Of a stretch of 64,000 nt of DNA, positions 6,478-15,818 are shown piece after piece. The stretch's first letter is position 1; every line of letters begins with the position of its first letter. Source of the stretch: JAVBTT01 sp031556035 (GTDB taxonomy: Bacteria > Bacillota > Clostridia > Oscillospirales > UBA929). Both the position numbers and the translations under genes were made by a program. The DNA is taken from assembly GCA_031556035.1 (NCBI GenBank), contig JAVBTT010000004.1:1-64000 (forward strand), written 5' to 3'. Under the pieces are notes generated by a model, which saw nothing but the letters and a program-made list of their open reading frames with translations, made no database searches and was not told the origin of the DNA.

Positions 6478-9400
6478 ATGAAGAAAAATGTTTTGCAAAG
6501 GCTCAAAAAAACAGCGGCGACGATTTGCGCACTGCTTCTGCTCATCTCATTGTTCCCCGTCTCCACCGCGCTCTCGGCAGAAGAGATCATTCTTAAAAGC
6601 GACAAGTTATGGGTGAAAGTAGATCCGGAATTTCCGCGCGTCATAGACTGGAGCACGGTTGGCGGCGTCAAGTTATTTGACGGCAACACTGTCGCGCTTA
6701 CCACTATGACCATCGGCACATGGATTGACCAGGACGACATACGCGTGGAAAAGGCCTACACCGTCACCCCCAACGTTACCAGCGTAGTGAACGATACTCA
6801 GGATACCATCACCTATACAATGGTGGTGAGCCAGTCAGAGGGAACGACGCCCGTGATCGACGCTACCATTACCGCGGTGATGACGGTGTACGGCAACTGC
6901 CTGGACTTCGACATCACCTCTGTTGAAAACCGCTTGGATCCCATGTATTATCCGGTGGAAAAAATTGACTTTCCGGGCAACAGCCTGGTGTCAGTGAACG
7001 CCGGCGAGTCCGGCGCGGGCTTTGCCGGAGCCATTGAGTCGGTCAACACCACCATCTCCGGCGACACAATCACCACAAATTTGGCCACCCTGGCGGAGGG
7101 CACCTCCGGTTTTAACTATGCCTTTGTTTCCAACTCCAAGGCTTCAGCCGGAATGTGGAGCAACGCCGAGGGCGCTCCAGTACGCGGCGGGTCGCGCATG
7201 GCGCGCCGCCTTACACGGGAAGTTTCCGGCTCAGATGAAAGCCGCGTGGTCGGACTGCGCTCCAGCCTGTTCATCAACCAGCGCCTTATTCGCGGGCAAC
7301 GCGGCCAGGTCGATGAGCACGCCCGTAAGCAGAACGACTACCAGCAGTGGCTGGTTGACCCGGTCGATATGCCGCACTGCAGTGTTGCCATTGCCATCGG
7401 CGATGTCAACGGCGACGGTGTCGTGAATTGGCAGGACGGGGCTATCGAGACCCGTCAGATACTCAACACCATCATGGGCAGCGAGATCATCCCCGATGCC
7501 GTGGGCTGGCGTATTGCCCAGAACTTCTCCGGACAGGCCGGCAACCCCTTCCTGACCACGCTGGACAACTGCAAGCGCCTCTATCTGCAAACCGACGGAC
7601 TGGGGCAGGCAGTCATCAACAAGGGCTTTCAGAACGAGGGCCACGACTCTGCCTGGCCAGACTTCTGGGACATCGGCCGACGAATGGGCGGCGCCGAGGA
7701 GTTCATCTATTTACTGGATGTTTGTAAAGAATATGGCGTACATATGGGCGTGCACATCAACACCTCCGACCTGTATCCCGAATCCAAGGCCATGAGTGAG
7801 GACATCGTGATACGCAATAGTGACGGTTCCCTGCTATTTGGCTGGAACTGGCTGGATCAGGCTCTGCGCACCGACGGACGCTACGACCATGGCTCAAACA
7901 ACCGTTATGAGCGCTTTGAAAAGCTCAAGGCAAACCTCGGCGAAGATCCCGCGGGCGCCTGGACCGGAGGCTACAACAATGGCATCGATCTCCTCAGCCG
8001 CCTCGACTTTGTATACCTGGACGTGTTCTCCAACAACTACACCGGCGACGAGGACACTTGGGACATGCGCCAAATCTCATACATGATCAACCGTCTGGGC
8101 TGGCCGATGGCCGTCGAATTCGGCTACACCGCCGAGGGATATGCCATCCTGTCACACTGGGCAAGCGACATGCTGTACGGCTCCAGTACGAACAAGGGCT
8201 TCAACAGCTCCATCATGCGCTTTTTGCGCAATCACGAAATGGATCGCTGGGCGGCCGAACACACACAGCACGGCGGCATGAATGTGGCCCCGGTTCTGGG
8301 CGGCAACAACATGAAGGACTTCGAGGGCTGGCAGGGGCGCAACGCCTTCGACTCCTATGTCGAGACATTCTTTGCCTACAACGTGATGACCAAGTTCCTC
8401 CAGCATTATCAGGTTACAAACTGGGAGTATGGACCTGAGGCCACCAGCACCTATACGCCGGAGAAGAAAGTCACCTTGAAGAATGGCGCGGGCGACGTGG
8501 TTACCGCCGAGCGCAAGAGCGGGGAGTACAATCCCTCCACCGCAGCCGGTAACGACTTCCGTTACCGTACCATCCAGCTCAACGGCGTGACCATCTGCGA
8601 GGGCGAGCAGGCCATTGACTCCACCAGCTCCAGCGCTGGCAGCGCAGCCTCGCATCCGACCTGGCGTTCCGAGCGTTATCTGATCCCCTGGTATTGGGAC
8701 AAGGACGGCAATCTGCTGCCCGAGGGCGAAAAGAAGCTGTATCACTTCAACCAGAACAGCGCCCCAGAGGATCTTACCACCACCTGGACGCTGCCAAATG
8801 GCTGGGAGACTTACACCACGCTGTATATGTATGAGCTGACCGACTTGGGCCGTACCAACGAGCAGGAAGTTACCGTCGTTGACGGCAAGGTCACCATAAC
8901 CGCCGAGTCGCACACCCCATATGTGCTCTACCCCGGAAAAGCGGGTCCGCTGCCTGAGATGAAGTGGGGCGACGGCATGCATCTGTCTGACCCATCCTTT
9001 AACAGTATCGCCCTCAACGCCTGGGATATCGAAACCGATCCGAATGACGACACCGCTCTTGCCGAGGTTTCGTACAACTATACCCTTAACCCGATGATGC
9101 ATATGCGCGGCAGCGTCACTGCCAGCATCCCGCTGACCGGCATGGAGGCTGGCGTGGGTTACGTGGCCATGGTGAGTGTGGACAACCGTTCGGACGGCCG
9201 CGCGGTCTATCGCGTAATGGACGGCGACACGGAAATTGACAGCGCCTGGACCGGCACCTCCATCGCGCCAAACTATGTGCGCACCGATCCCCACTCCAGT
9301 AACAGCCCCACCGGCTCCGTCTCAAATACGAGGAGCATGTTCCAGCGCATGTATCTGTTCTTTACCACGCCTGAAGACACATCCAATCTGCGCCTTGAGG

Positions 9401-10989
9401 TGTCGCACGAGAAGGCGGCGCCCATCTGGACGGCCACCTTCAACGACGACGTGTACTGGGACGATTTCCGCGTTACCAAGAGCAACGCCGTGCAAGAGAA
9501 TGCCAACATTAAAAACAGCCACACCGACCTGATGGGCTATAAGCATGTGGACGCGCTTTTCCAGGACTTTGAAGAGGCTCCTCCGGGCATGTACCCGTTT
9601 GTCATGGGCTCCAACTGGGGTGTGGAGGACAATCGCGCGCATATGAGCGAGAAGAATGCGCCCTACACCCAGTCGGGCTGGTACGGGAAGCGGGTTGACG
9701 ATGTGCTGGACGGCAACTGGAGTCTCAAGATAAACGGCACTACCAGTGTCAGCAATGGACGCACCTGCTATCAAACCATTCCTCAGCTTTTCCGCTTCAA
9801 CCCTGGAGTGGAATACGAGGTCAGCTTTGACTACCAGATGGGCACCACAAATCGGTTTGCCCTGGCGGTATATGACGGAAACCTCTATAACCCTGACGCC
9901 ACTACCGGTCTCATGAGCAGTATCACCACCGCCGTGAGCGCGTCATATCGCACGCCTCAGATTGGCGACAACACCCTGAGCATCGACCCGGCCGAGCCTG
10001 CCGAGTCCAAGCATTACAGCCGACTGGTAACCGGTGCGCCCTCCGGGCAGACTTGGGTCGGCGTCGTGGCTTACACCGGCTCCAATAACCAGGGCACCTC
10101 AGGCAACAATGCCAACTGGGGCGGCTACGGCGACTTAGTCATAGACAACGTAAGCATACGCCGCACCGACTTCTTGTATGCTGACACCGCCCCCGGTGTC
10201 GATGCCAAAGCCTTTAACGCTGCTATGGCCGCAGCGCAGGATCTGATCAACAGCACCGAGCTTGCAGATGCGTTCTACGCCGGCGTCGGCGACTCCTTCA
10301 GGAGCGCCAACCTATCCGAGCTCCAGGCAGCCGTGGCCGCCGCAAAAGCCTTCGTCAGCGGCGACGCGGAGAAGGATCAGACGATGGTGGACAGCGAGAC
10401 CGCCAAGCTTAACAGCATCCTCTCGGCGCGGGATTCTGCTCCTATCATCTCAGGAGTAACAGTCACCACCCCCTCAATAGTGGAGACATTAGCTGCCAGC
10501 CTACGCATCAACGTGGCGGGCAAAAATCTTGAGGGACAGACGCTGACCGCCTACCTGAGCGTTGACGGCGAGCTTCTCTATCCCACCCCCATCACCTCCG
10601 GTACGGCGCTGATGAGGGTTGCCGCGGCTCCCGCGTACGGTACCGACTGCAAGGTGGTGGTCAAGATGGACGGCAGCGACGCACAGGGATTGTTCACAAT
10701 GACCCTGATCGCGTACAATCCGGAGACGCTGTGGAAACCGTCGTTGATTGTAAACGAGGACGGCTTCATTACAGTTCGATTCTCGGAGGATATCGCGCCC
10801 GCCAACAAGGGTGGCTGGGCTGTGAAGGTCAACGGCATCGCCTGCGGCTTCGAGCAAACAGGTCGTGAGATTCACACAGATGTTCTGGCGGGAGACGATC
10901 TGAGTGGAGTTACGGTCGTACTCTCCGGCGTGAAGTATCCCCTCCTCTTCCCCAGCTACAGTTTTATTTTTACAGTAACTACTCCTTAA
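6478..10989 (+). CDS. Secreted endo-alpha-N-acetylgalactosaminidase (GH101)
   Basis: 1503 residues from the ATG at 6478, chosen because AGAGGAAGGAAG precedes it and a signal peptide (Lys-rich, then hydrophobic to about residue 36) follows directly. GH101 enzymes release the core-1 disaccharide Gal-beta-1,3-GalNAc from Ser/Thr of mucins. The catalytic barrel shows DVNGDGVVNWQDGAI, the substrate-loop region GFQNEGHDSAWPDFWDIG, and the two catalytic acids: nucleophile Asp515 in VYLDVFSNNY and acid/base Glu547 in MAVEFGYTAEG. The 32-residue spacing agrees with the bifidobacterial enzyme as I recall it (Asp789, Glu822). Beta-sandwich and galactose-binding-like domains follow (about 830-1230), then a helical stretch and Ig-like modules. 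No LPXTG anchor or SLH domain is present, so it is likely released. It stands alone, with its own promoter and a strong terminator. Confidence 0.93.
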   Translation: MKKNVLQRLKKTAATICALLLLISLFPVSTALSAEEIILKSDKLWVKVDPEFPRVIDWSTVGGVKLFDGNTVALTTMTIGTWIDQDDIRVEKAYTVTPNVTSVVNDTQDTITYTMVVSQSEGTTPVIDATITAVMTVYGNCLDFDITSVENRLDPMYYPVEKIDFPGNSLVSVNAGESGAGFAGAIESVNTTISGDTITTNLATLAEGTSGFNYAFVSNSKASAGMWSNAEGAPVRGGSRMARRLTREVSGSDESRVVGLRSSLFINQRLIRGQRGQVDEHARKQNDYQQWLVDPVDMPHCSVAIAIGDVNGDGVVNWQDGAIETRQILNTIMGSEIIPDAVGWRIAQNFSGQAGNPFLTTLDNCKRLYLQTDGLGQAVINKGFQNEGHDSAWPDFWDIGRRMGGAEEFIYLLDVCKEYGVHMGVHINTSDLYPESKAMSEDIVIRNSDGSLLFGWNWLDQALRTDGRYDHGSNNRYERFEKLKANLGEDPAGAWTGGYNNGIDLLSRLDFVYLDVFSNNYTGDEDTWDMRQISYMINRLGWPMAVEFGYTAEGYAILSHWASDMLYGSSTNKGFNSSIMRFLRNHEMDRWAAEHTQHGGMNVAPVLGGNNMKDFEGWQGRNAFDSYVETFFAYNVMTKFLQHYQVTNWEYGPEATSTYTPEKKVTLKNGAGDVVTAERKSGEYNPSTAAGNDFRYRTIQLNGVTICEGEQAIDSTSSSAGSAASHPTWRSERYLIPWYWDKDGNLLPEGEKKLYHFNQNSAPEDLTTTWTLPNGWETYTTLYMYELTDLGRTNEQEVTVVDGKVTITAESHTPYVLYPGKAGPLPEMKWGDGMHLSDPSFNSIALNAWDIETDPNDDTALAEVSYNYTLNPMMHMRGSVTASIPLTGMEAGVGYVAMVSVDNRSDGRAVYRVMDGDTEIDSAWTGTSIAPNYVRTDPHSSNSPTGSVSNTRSMFQRMYLFFTTPEDTSNLRLEVSHEKAAPIWTATFNDDVYWDDFRVTKSNAVQENANIKNSHTDLMGYKHVDALFQDFEEAPPGMYPFVMGSNWGVEDNRAHMSEKNAPYTQSGWYGKRVDDVLDGNWSLKINGTTSVSNGRTCYQTIPQLFRFNPGVEYEVSFDYQMGTTNRFALAVYDGNLYNPDATTGLMSSITTAVSASYRTPQIGDNTLSIDPAEPAESKHYSRLVTGAPSGQTWVGVVAYTGSNNQGTSGNNANWGGYGDLVIDNVSIRRTDFLYADTAPGVDAKAFNAAMAAAQDLINSTELADAFYAGVGDSFRSANLSELQAAVAAAKAFVSGDAEKDQTMVDSETAKLNSILSARDSAPIISGVTVTTPSIVETLAASLRINVAGKNLEGQTLTAYLSVDGELLYPTPITSGTALMRVAAAPAYGTDCKVVVKMDGSDAQGLFTMTLIAYNPETLWKPSLIVNEDGFITVRFSEDIAPANKGGWAVKVNGIACGFEQTGREIHTDVLAGDDLSGVTVVLSGVKYPLLFPSYSFIFTVTTP

Positions 10990-11002
10990 AGTTCCCGCAT
11001 AC

Positions 11003-11055
11003 ACAAGACATTCCGGCCGGGTGCAGTGCACCCGGCCGGAATGTCTTGTTTTCTT
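11003..11055 (+). terminator. Terminator of the GH101 gene
   Basis: Perfect palindrome with 23-base arms around one base (ACAAGACATTCCGGCC... inverted), starting 14 bases after the stop codon and followed by TTTTCTTG. Confidence 0.85.
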
Positions 11056-11207
11056 GTAGAGCGGCTTATACTAATACCATTTTAATGAACAGATGAATCA
11101 TAGCAGAATAATAATTTGTATATCAGGATAATCCATATGGAAAAAAAACATCATCTGCGCTATAATGTAAATATATTAGCAACGGTGCGCTAAAACAGGA
11201 GGCACAT

Positions 11208-12536
11208 ATGATTTACATATGCGGGCACCAGAACCCGGACACCGACTCGATAGTGGCGGCGATAGCGCTCTCCCACCTGAAGGGCACCGACGGGACAAAG
11301 GCTGTCCGGCTCGGGCCGATAAGCCCGGAAACCGACTTTGTACTCAAGCGGTTCGGCTTCCCGGCCCCGGAGCTTATTGAAAGCGCGCGCACTCAGCTCA
11401 GGGACATCGACTACGACCACCCCACCACCGTCATGCCTGAGATATCGCTCAGGACGGCGTGGAACACCCGGCAGGCCAGCGGGATTATCACCCTTCTCGT
11501 AACCGACGCCAGCGGTTTTTTGCTGGGTATAGTATCCCCCGCCGACATCGCCGAGGCGATAATGCACACGGTGTTTGACCATCCGGACAGAGGCATGACG
11601 CTTGACCAGCTCTGCGCCAGCATCTCGGGTCGGGATGGGCTTACGGTCGAGGATATAATGAAAAAGACCGGCCTGATAACCTTCCGCGAGGATGAATATC
11701 TCGACGACGTGCGCGGACGCATGCTTACAACCCGGTTCCGAGCCTATCCGGTGCTCAACTCGGAGGGAATAGTTGCCGGTGCCGTCTCCCGCTACCATCT
11801 GTTTCATCATAAGCGCAAACAGTTCGTGCTGGTGGATCACAACGAAAAAAGCCAGTCGGTTCCCGGGATAGAGCAGGCGGAAATACTCGAGATCATTGAC
11901 CACCACCGCCTCGGGGATATACAGACGGGAGCGCCGGTCATGTTCAGAAACGAGCCCGTCGGCTCGACCAACACTATTATCGCGAGCATGTTCCACGAGC
12001 AGGACAGGACGCCTGAGCCTGAGCTTGCCGGGCTTATGCTGGCCGGGATTCTGTCGGACACAGTCCTATACAAATCGCCTACATGCACCGAAAAGGACCG
12101 CCGCATGGCAGCGTGGCTGGCCGGAGTCGCCAGAATAAACGATATGAAGCTCGGCAAGGAGCTTTTCAACGCGTTTGGGAGCGATCTGCGCGCCCAAACG
12201 CCGCGTCAGATTTTTTTCCACGACTTCAAGGAATACGCGCTCGGGGGCAAGAAGATCGGGATAGGGCAGATAACCGTATGGAACTCGGACGCTATGCCCT
12301 CCGCGGATATTCAGAGCTTTATGAACCAGCTGCGCAGGGATGAGCGCTTTGATCTGCTGCTGTTCATGCACACCGAGATCGTACGCGAGGGCACCCTGTT
12401 TCTCACCTCCTGCGAGGACAACGACCTGCTGCAACGCTGCTTCGGAGTAACCCCCGCAGGCGGGCGTTTCTTCCTTTCCGGCATGATGTCGCGCAAAAAG
12501 CAGGTGGTGCCCGCCCTGAGCAGGGCTCTGTCCTGA
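11208..12536 (+). CDS. Manganese-dependent inorganic pyrophosphatase with regulatory CBS domains
   Basis: 442 residues. This is a family II (DHH) pyrophosphatase, which hydrolyses PPi to phosphate in the cytoplasm. The N-terminal motif GHQNPDTDS (His7, Asp11, Asp13) binds the metal pair. A CBS-domain pair is inserted at about 70-190 (for example SGIITLLVTDASGFLLGIVS and YPVLNSEGIVAGAVSR). The DHH segment DHHRLGD and the DHHA2 domain (about 300-440) follow. It lacks the extra DRTGG domain of the roughly 550-residue members, so it is the short CBS-PPase type, where CBS domains bind adenine nucleotides to control activity. The start follows AACAGGAGG. Monocistronic; a hairpin shared with the converging ABC gene lies downstream. 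Confidence 0.9.
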   Translation: MIYICGHQNPDTDSIVAAIALSHLKGTDGTKAVRLGPISPETDFVLKRFGFPAPELIESARTQLRDIDYDHPTTVMPEISLRTAWNTRQASGIITLLVTDASGFLLGIVSPADIAEAIMHTVFDHPDRGMTLDQLCASISGRDGLTVEDIMKKTGLITFREDEYLDDVRGRMLTTRFRAYPVLNSEGIVAGAVSRYHLFHHKRKQFVLVDHNEKSQSVPGIEQAEILEIIDHHRLGDIQTGAPVMFRNEPVGSTNTIIASMFHEQDRTPEPELAGLMLAGILSDTVLYKSPTCTEKDRRMAAWLAGVARINDMKLGKELFNAFGSDLRAQTPRQIFFHDFKEYALGGKKIGIGQITVWNSDAMPSADIQSFMNQLRRDERFDLLLFMHTEIVREGTLFLTSCEDNDLLQRCFGVTPAGGRFFLSGMMSRKKQVVPALSRALS

Positions 12537-12565
12537 CAGATCAGACGCCTTTAGGAAGAATATTG

Positions 12566-12598
12566 ACGTGTGGGGCGGCATTATGCCGCCCCACACGT
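12566..12598. terminator. Bidirectional hairpin between converging genes
   Basis: ACGTGTGGGGCGGCAT is perfectly inverted as ATGCCGCCCCACACGT. It lies between the stops of the CBS-pyrophosphatase (+) and the ABC exporter (-). There is no strong T-run on either side. Confidence 0.6.
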
Positions 12599-12608
12599 AT
12601 TGTACAGC

Positions 12609-14300
12609 CTATGAGATTTTGACCTCGCTCAGAACCCCTCCGGACATCTCAAACCGGCGGTTGCAGTAGCGCAGCGCTGAGCTTCGGTGGGTAATAACTA
12701 GGCAGGTCGTGTTTTTTGTGCGCGCGTGAAGGCGTTCAAGCACCCTGCATTCGGTGCCCTCGTCAAGCGCACTCGTCGCCTCGTCCAATATCACCATCGG
12801 AGCGTTGCGTATTAAAGCGCGCGCTATTGCTATACGCTGAGCCTGCCCCTCGGAAAGCCCCATGCCCTTCTCCCCGATTTTAGTCTCCAGCTTTTCCGGG
12901 AGCCTGTCCACAAACTCAAGCGCGTTGGCGTCGTCGAGCGCCCGCCACAGCTCCGCCTCGGTGGCGTCCTGCCTGCCAATGCGAAGATTGTCCGAAATCG
13001 TGCCGCTGAACAGGGTGTTGCCCTGCGGCACATAGGCGATCTGGTCGCGCAGCGACGCGGACAGCTCCTCGTCCTTTCCGGCCTCAGTGCGCATCGTCAT
13101 CTTGCCGAAGTCAGGCTCAATGAGCAGCAGCAGCATCCTGACAAGGGTTGTTTTCCCAACCCCGGACAGGCCCGTGAGCGCAGCCACGTCCCCCGGATAG
13201 AGCCTCATGTTGCAGGACTGAAGCACCGGCTCTCCCTCGCGGTAGGAAAAGCCCACGTTGTCCAGTATCAGCTCCACTTTGTCGGTTTTAACAGGCGTCA
13301 GCCCGGTTCTTTCAGGCGCCAGGGATTCAAGCTCCATCAGACGGTCGACTGAAGCCAAAACAGTGATAATCTGCGGGATAACCTGCGCCAGACTGATCAC
13401 CGGCTGCTGCACCTTTCCGACGAGGTTTGTAAAAAGGTTCATTGTGGGCCACGTTATCTTTCCTGACTGAACCTGAAACGCCCCCCAGCCGAGGGCAAGC
13501 ACAAATCCCGCCATCTGGCCAAGCCCGAGCACTCCGCCCGCTATAACGCCGAAAAGATTTCGCTTCCTGACCCACTTAAACCGCTCGGCGTGCAGCTCCT
13601 GAAGCCTCTCGGCGCTCCTGTCCTGGTAGGAAAACGACTTGACAATCGCGAGGTTGGCCAGGCTCTCCTGGGTAAATGCCCTGTATTTGGCCTCGGATTC
13701 CTGAACTTTTTTCTGAATCCTGCTTATCCTCTTCCCAACGAACCTCGCCATAAGCGCCGCCACTGGAACTATCAGGATTATCGAAAACGCGAGCACCTTG
13801 TCCGCGCTGTAAAGGGCAACAAATGCCGTAACAAAGGTCGAGATGAGCGATACAAGGGCGGACAGTATGCCGACAGCCCCGTTTGTAACCTGAGTAACGT
13901 CGCTTGTCAGACGCGTCTGAAGGTCACCGGTATGATATGCCGAGACGTCCAGCCAGTTTGAGTGAAGAAGCTTGGAAAAACAATCGCTTCTTATCGTGAA
14001 ATTCATCTTCTCCTGGACGCTGACCCTCATGACGGAGGACACAGACCCCAGCGCGACGCTGAAAAGATAGAGCAGCACATAGGTAATCAGGATAAGCAGG
14101 ATATTCCCCAGCAACTCTCCGTTCAAAATCTTGAATACCCTGTTGATAACCTGTACAAGATACACTGACAGCATTGAGGAAATCACCTCAAACGCGAGCA
14201 GCAAAAAAAGCCTGGGCCAATGCGGCCTTGAGCGGCTCAGAAGCCACCGGTACTGCTCACCCGAGGTAAAAATCTTGCGGATATTTTCAACCTTACTCAT
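12609..14300 (-). CDS. ABC exporter (fused permease-ATPase) of the RiPP locus
   Basis: 563 residues. An N-terminal six-helix transmembrane domain (about 25-310) is fused to a nucleotide-binding domain (about 345-560). Motifs seen are Walker A GLSGVGKTT, Q-loop region, signature LSEGQ, Walker B MVILDEA and the H-loop THR. It is a homodimeric half-transporter type exporter. No C39 peptidase domain is present, so leader removal must be done by another protein, plausibly the SipW-like peptidase encoded directly upstream, whose gene overlaps this start by 8 bases. As last gene of the RiPP operon it is the likely exporter of the mature peptide, but a different substrate cannot be excluded. Confidence 0.85.
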   Translation of the reverse strand: MSKVENIRKIFTSGEQYRWLLSRSRPHWPRLFLLLAFEVISSMLSVYLVQVINRVFKILNGELLGNILLILITYVLLYLFSVALGSVSSVMRVSVQEKMNFTIRSDCFSKLLHSNWLDVSAYHTGDLQTRLTSDVTQVTNGAVGILSALVSLISTFVTAFVALYSADKVLAFSIILIVPVAALMARFVGKRISRIQKKVQESEAKYRAFTQESLANLAIVKSFSYQDRSAERLQELHAERFKWVRKRNLFGVIAGGVLGLGQMAGFVLALGWGAFQVQSGKITWPTMNLFTNLVGKVQQPVISLAQVIPQIITVLASVDRLMELESLAPERTGLTPVKTDKVELILDNVGFSYREGEPVLQSCNMRLYPGDVAALTGLSGVGKTTLVRMLLLLIEPDFGKMTMRTEAGKDEELSASLRDQIAYVPQGNTLFSGTISDNLRIGRQDATEAELWRALDDANALEFVDRLPEKLETKIGEKGMGLSEGQAQRIAIARALIRNAPMVILDEATSALDEGTECRVLERLHARTKNTTCLVITHRSSALRYCNRRFEMSGGVLSEVKIS

Positions 14301-14784
14301 GTTTTTTTCCGCCCCGAAGCCTGAAGTATGTGTTTATGATCGGGAGGCGTAGCGGTCTGAGCAGCATCCACAGCCTGACGAGGACGCTGTACCCCGGCCC
14401 GCCCATCTTCTTCTGGCTGCCGTCGCGCCCCACCCGGAACACCTCGGTCACGACGCCCACAAGGGCCGAGGCGGGATACGGCCCGTCCAGCCAGTCCTGA
14501 TGATCTCCAACCATGTAAAACTCATTGCCGCTCTTTTTAAACAGCCTGTGGAGTATATACTTCTTCTCGGCCTCCCTGTAGGCCAGCACGATGTCGGACA
14601 CCCTCACCTGATCCAGAGCCGCTCCCTGAATGGTAACCATATCCCTGTTCGTCCTGATAAACGGATACATGCTGTTCCCGGACACGACAATTTTTATGCC
14701 CTTGCCCTTGGCGAAAAGCTCCCTGGCCAGTCCAAACAGCTCCTGCGCACTTATCCTTTGAACCTCGGGCTTATCATAACACAT
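14293..14784 (-). CDS. S26-type (SipW-like) signal peptidase in the RiPP locus
   Basis: 163 residues. The catalytic serine motif SGNSMYPF (Ser38) is followed by a beta-strand block and YILHRLF with His79, where bacterial type I peptidases have Lys. Ser/His is the SipW / ER-type dyad. A GDHQDWLDGPYP block follows, and the C-terminus is basic. It lacks an obvious N-terminal membrane anchor; a weak hydrophobic segment lies at about 133-148. It overlaps the upstream kinase-like gene by 34 bases and the ABC gene by 8 bases. It probably removes the precursor's leader peptide; this is an inference from position. Confidence 0.75.
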   Translation of the reverse strand: MCYDKPEVQRISAQELFGLARELFAKGKGIKIVVSGNSMYPFIRTNRDMVTIQGAALDQVRVSDIVLAYREAEKKYILHRLFKKSGNEFYMVGDHQDWLDGPYPASALVGVVTEVFRVGRDGSQKKMGGPGYSVLVRLWMLLRPLRLPIINTYFRLRGGKKHE

Positions 14785-15608
14785 TCCTTAACCAACTCCA
14801 TCGCGCCTATCTCTGGTGTGCAGTCAAGATGCCAGCATTCCGCCGCCCCGAGCACCGCGGTTACATTGTCCATCGCCATCGCCATAAGCTCCGCGCAATG
14901 GTACGGCAAAAAACATCTCGGCAGCATATGCTTAAGCGCTTCCGCCGGGTTGAGTAATCTCATCCTGTTCTCGTTGTGCCGCTCAAGGAAAACAATCGCC
15001 GTCAGCGGTACACATACGTTTCTGTATATCGATGCGGTTCCGCTCCACGCGGTTCCGCACACATGCAGAACCCCGTCAAAAAATCTCAGCAGCGGGCGAT
15101 CCCCGTTTATGTATTCCGCCCCCAGATTCTCGACCCACATATCCGCATGGGTTGTTTTCCCCGTACCGGACGGTGCCGAGAAGAGTATCCCGTTCCCTTT
15201 CCAGTCCACAGCCGCGGAGTGAAGAACAATGCCGCCCTCAAAAAGACAGAGGCTGTAAAACAGGGTCTCCATCACAGGCTTGATAAAATGATTTGCACGG
15301 ATTTCGCTCTCCGATAAATAGAGCTCGATTTCGCGCATCCCGGGCCCGATAAGCGCCCTGGAGCGCAGTCTGCCGTCAGGATCAAAGCAGTCATAGCACC
15401 CCTTCCCCCCGTCGATAACGCCCCATTTCACAAGGTTGTTCGTATATGAATATCTCGGAGACACCTCAAGCGGCTCTTCGGAAATTTTTACACGACACCT
15501 CGGCTCTGCCTCCTCCTCGGCGGCAAAGCAGGGCAGCGGCTCGCGCGGCGGAAGCCTATCCCCTCCGAGCTGTATGTCTATTCCGGCTATGCGGTAGTTT
15601 TCAGTCAT
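14751..15608 (-). CDS. HPr-kinase-like (PEPCK-fold) protein of the RiPP locus
   Basis: 285 residues. The segment LHSAAVDWKGNGILFSAPSG, continuing TGKTTHADMW, is the HPr-kinase/PEPCK-type Walker A region (Lys151), with an upstream His130 equivalent and a downstream INGDRPLLR metal-site-like motif. The N-terminal 110 residues are specific to the peptide-locus subfamily rather than HPr kinase itself. Related proteins in lasso-peptide clusters phosphorylate the precursor on its C-terminal Ser; the precursor here also ends in Ser. No lasso cyclase is encoded, so the same reaction is only a hypothesis. Its start (ATG at 15608 after GGAGAGG) follows an intergenic stretch with a putative attenuator. 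Confidence 0.75.
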   Translation of the reverse strand: MTENYRIAGIDIQLGGDRLPPREPLPCFAAEEEAEPRCRVKISEEPLEVSPRYSYTNNLVKWGVIDGGKGCYDCFDPDGRLRSRALIGPGMREIELYLSESEIRANHFIKPVMETLFYSLCLFEGGIVLHSAAVDWKGNGILFSAPSGTGKTTHADMWVENLGAEYINGDRPLLRFFDGVLHVCGTAWSGTASIYRNVCVPLTAIVFLERHNENRMRLLNPAEALKHMLPRCFLPYHCAELMAMAMDNVTAVLGAAECWHLDCTPEIGAMELVKECVMISPRFKG

Positions 15609-15674
15609 GCAAATTACCTCTCCGCATCGGGTGCTAAATTTAGTATTATACCAAGCTTTCAGATAATTGTATCA

Positions 15675-15700
15675 CAAAAAAAGGGCAATGTAAATGCCCC
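15675..15700 (-). terminator. Attenuator-like terminator between precursor and processing genes
   Basis: On the minus strand GGGCA pairs with TGCCC across a 7-base loop and is followed by seven T. The upstream segment GCCTCGTC can instead pair with GACGGGGC, which shares the GGGGC, so two mutually exclusive folds are possible. This fits partial read-through from the precursor into the kinase-peptidase-exporter genes. Confidence 0.5.
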
Positions 15701-15818
15701 GTCCCATAAAGACGAGGCAGTAAGTCCTACCGACATCAACAAAGCTCCTGACCGGCTATTAACTCAAGAGACCAAACCAAGGCTTTTGTTTTTTATGTAG
15801 ACTTAAAGGTTCCTGAAA

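Noticed and set aside
7390..7440. Dockerin or EF-hand module in the GH101 protein
   Set aside because: The DVNGDGVVNWQDG segment resembles a dockerin calcium loop, but it occurs once, inside the catalytic region, and is a normal feature of GH101 enzymes.
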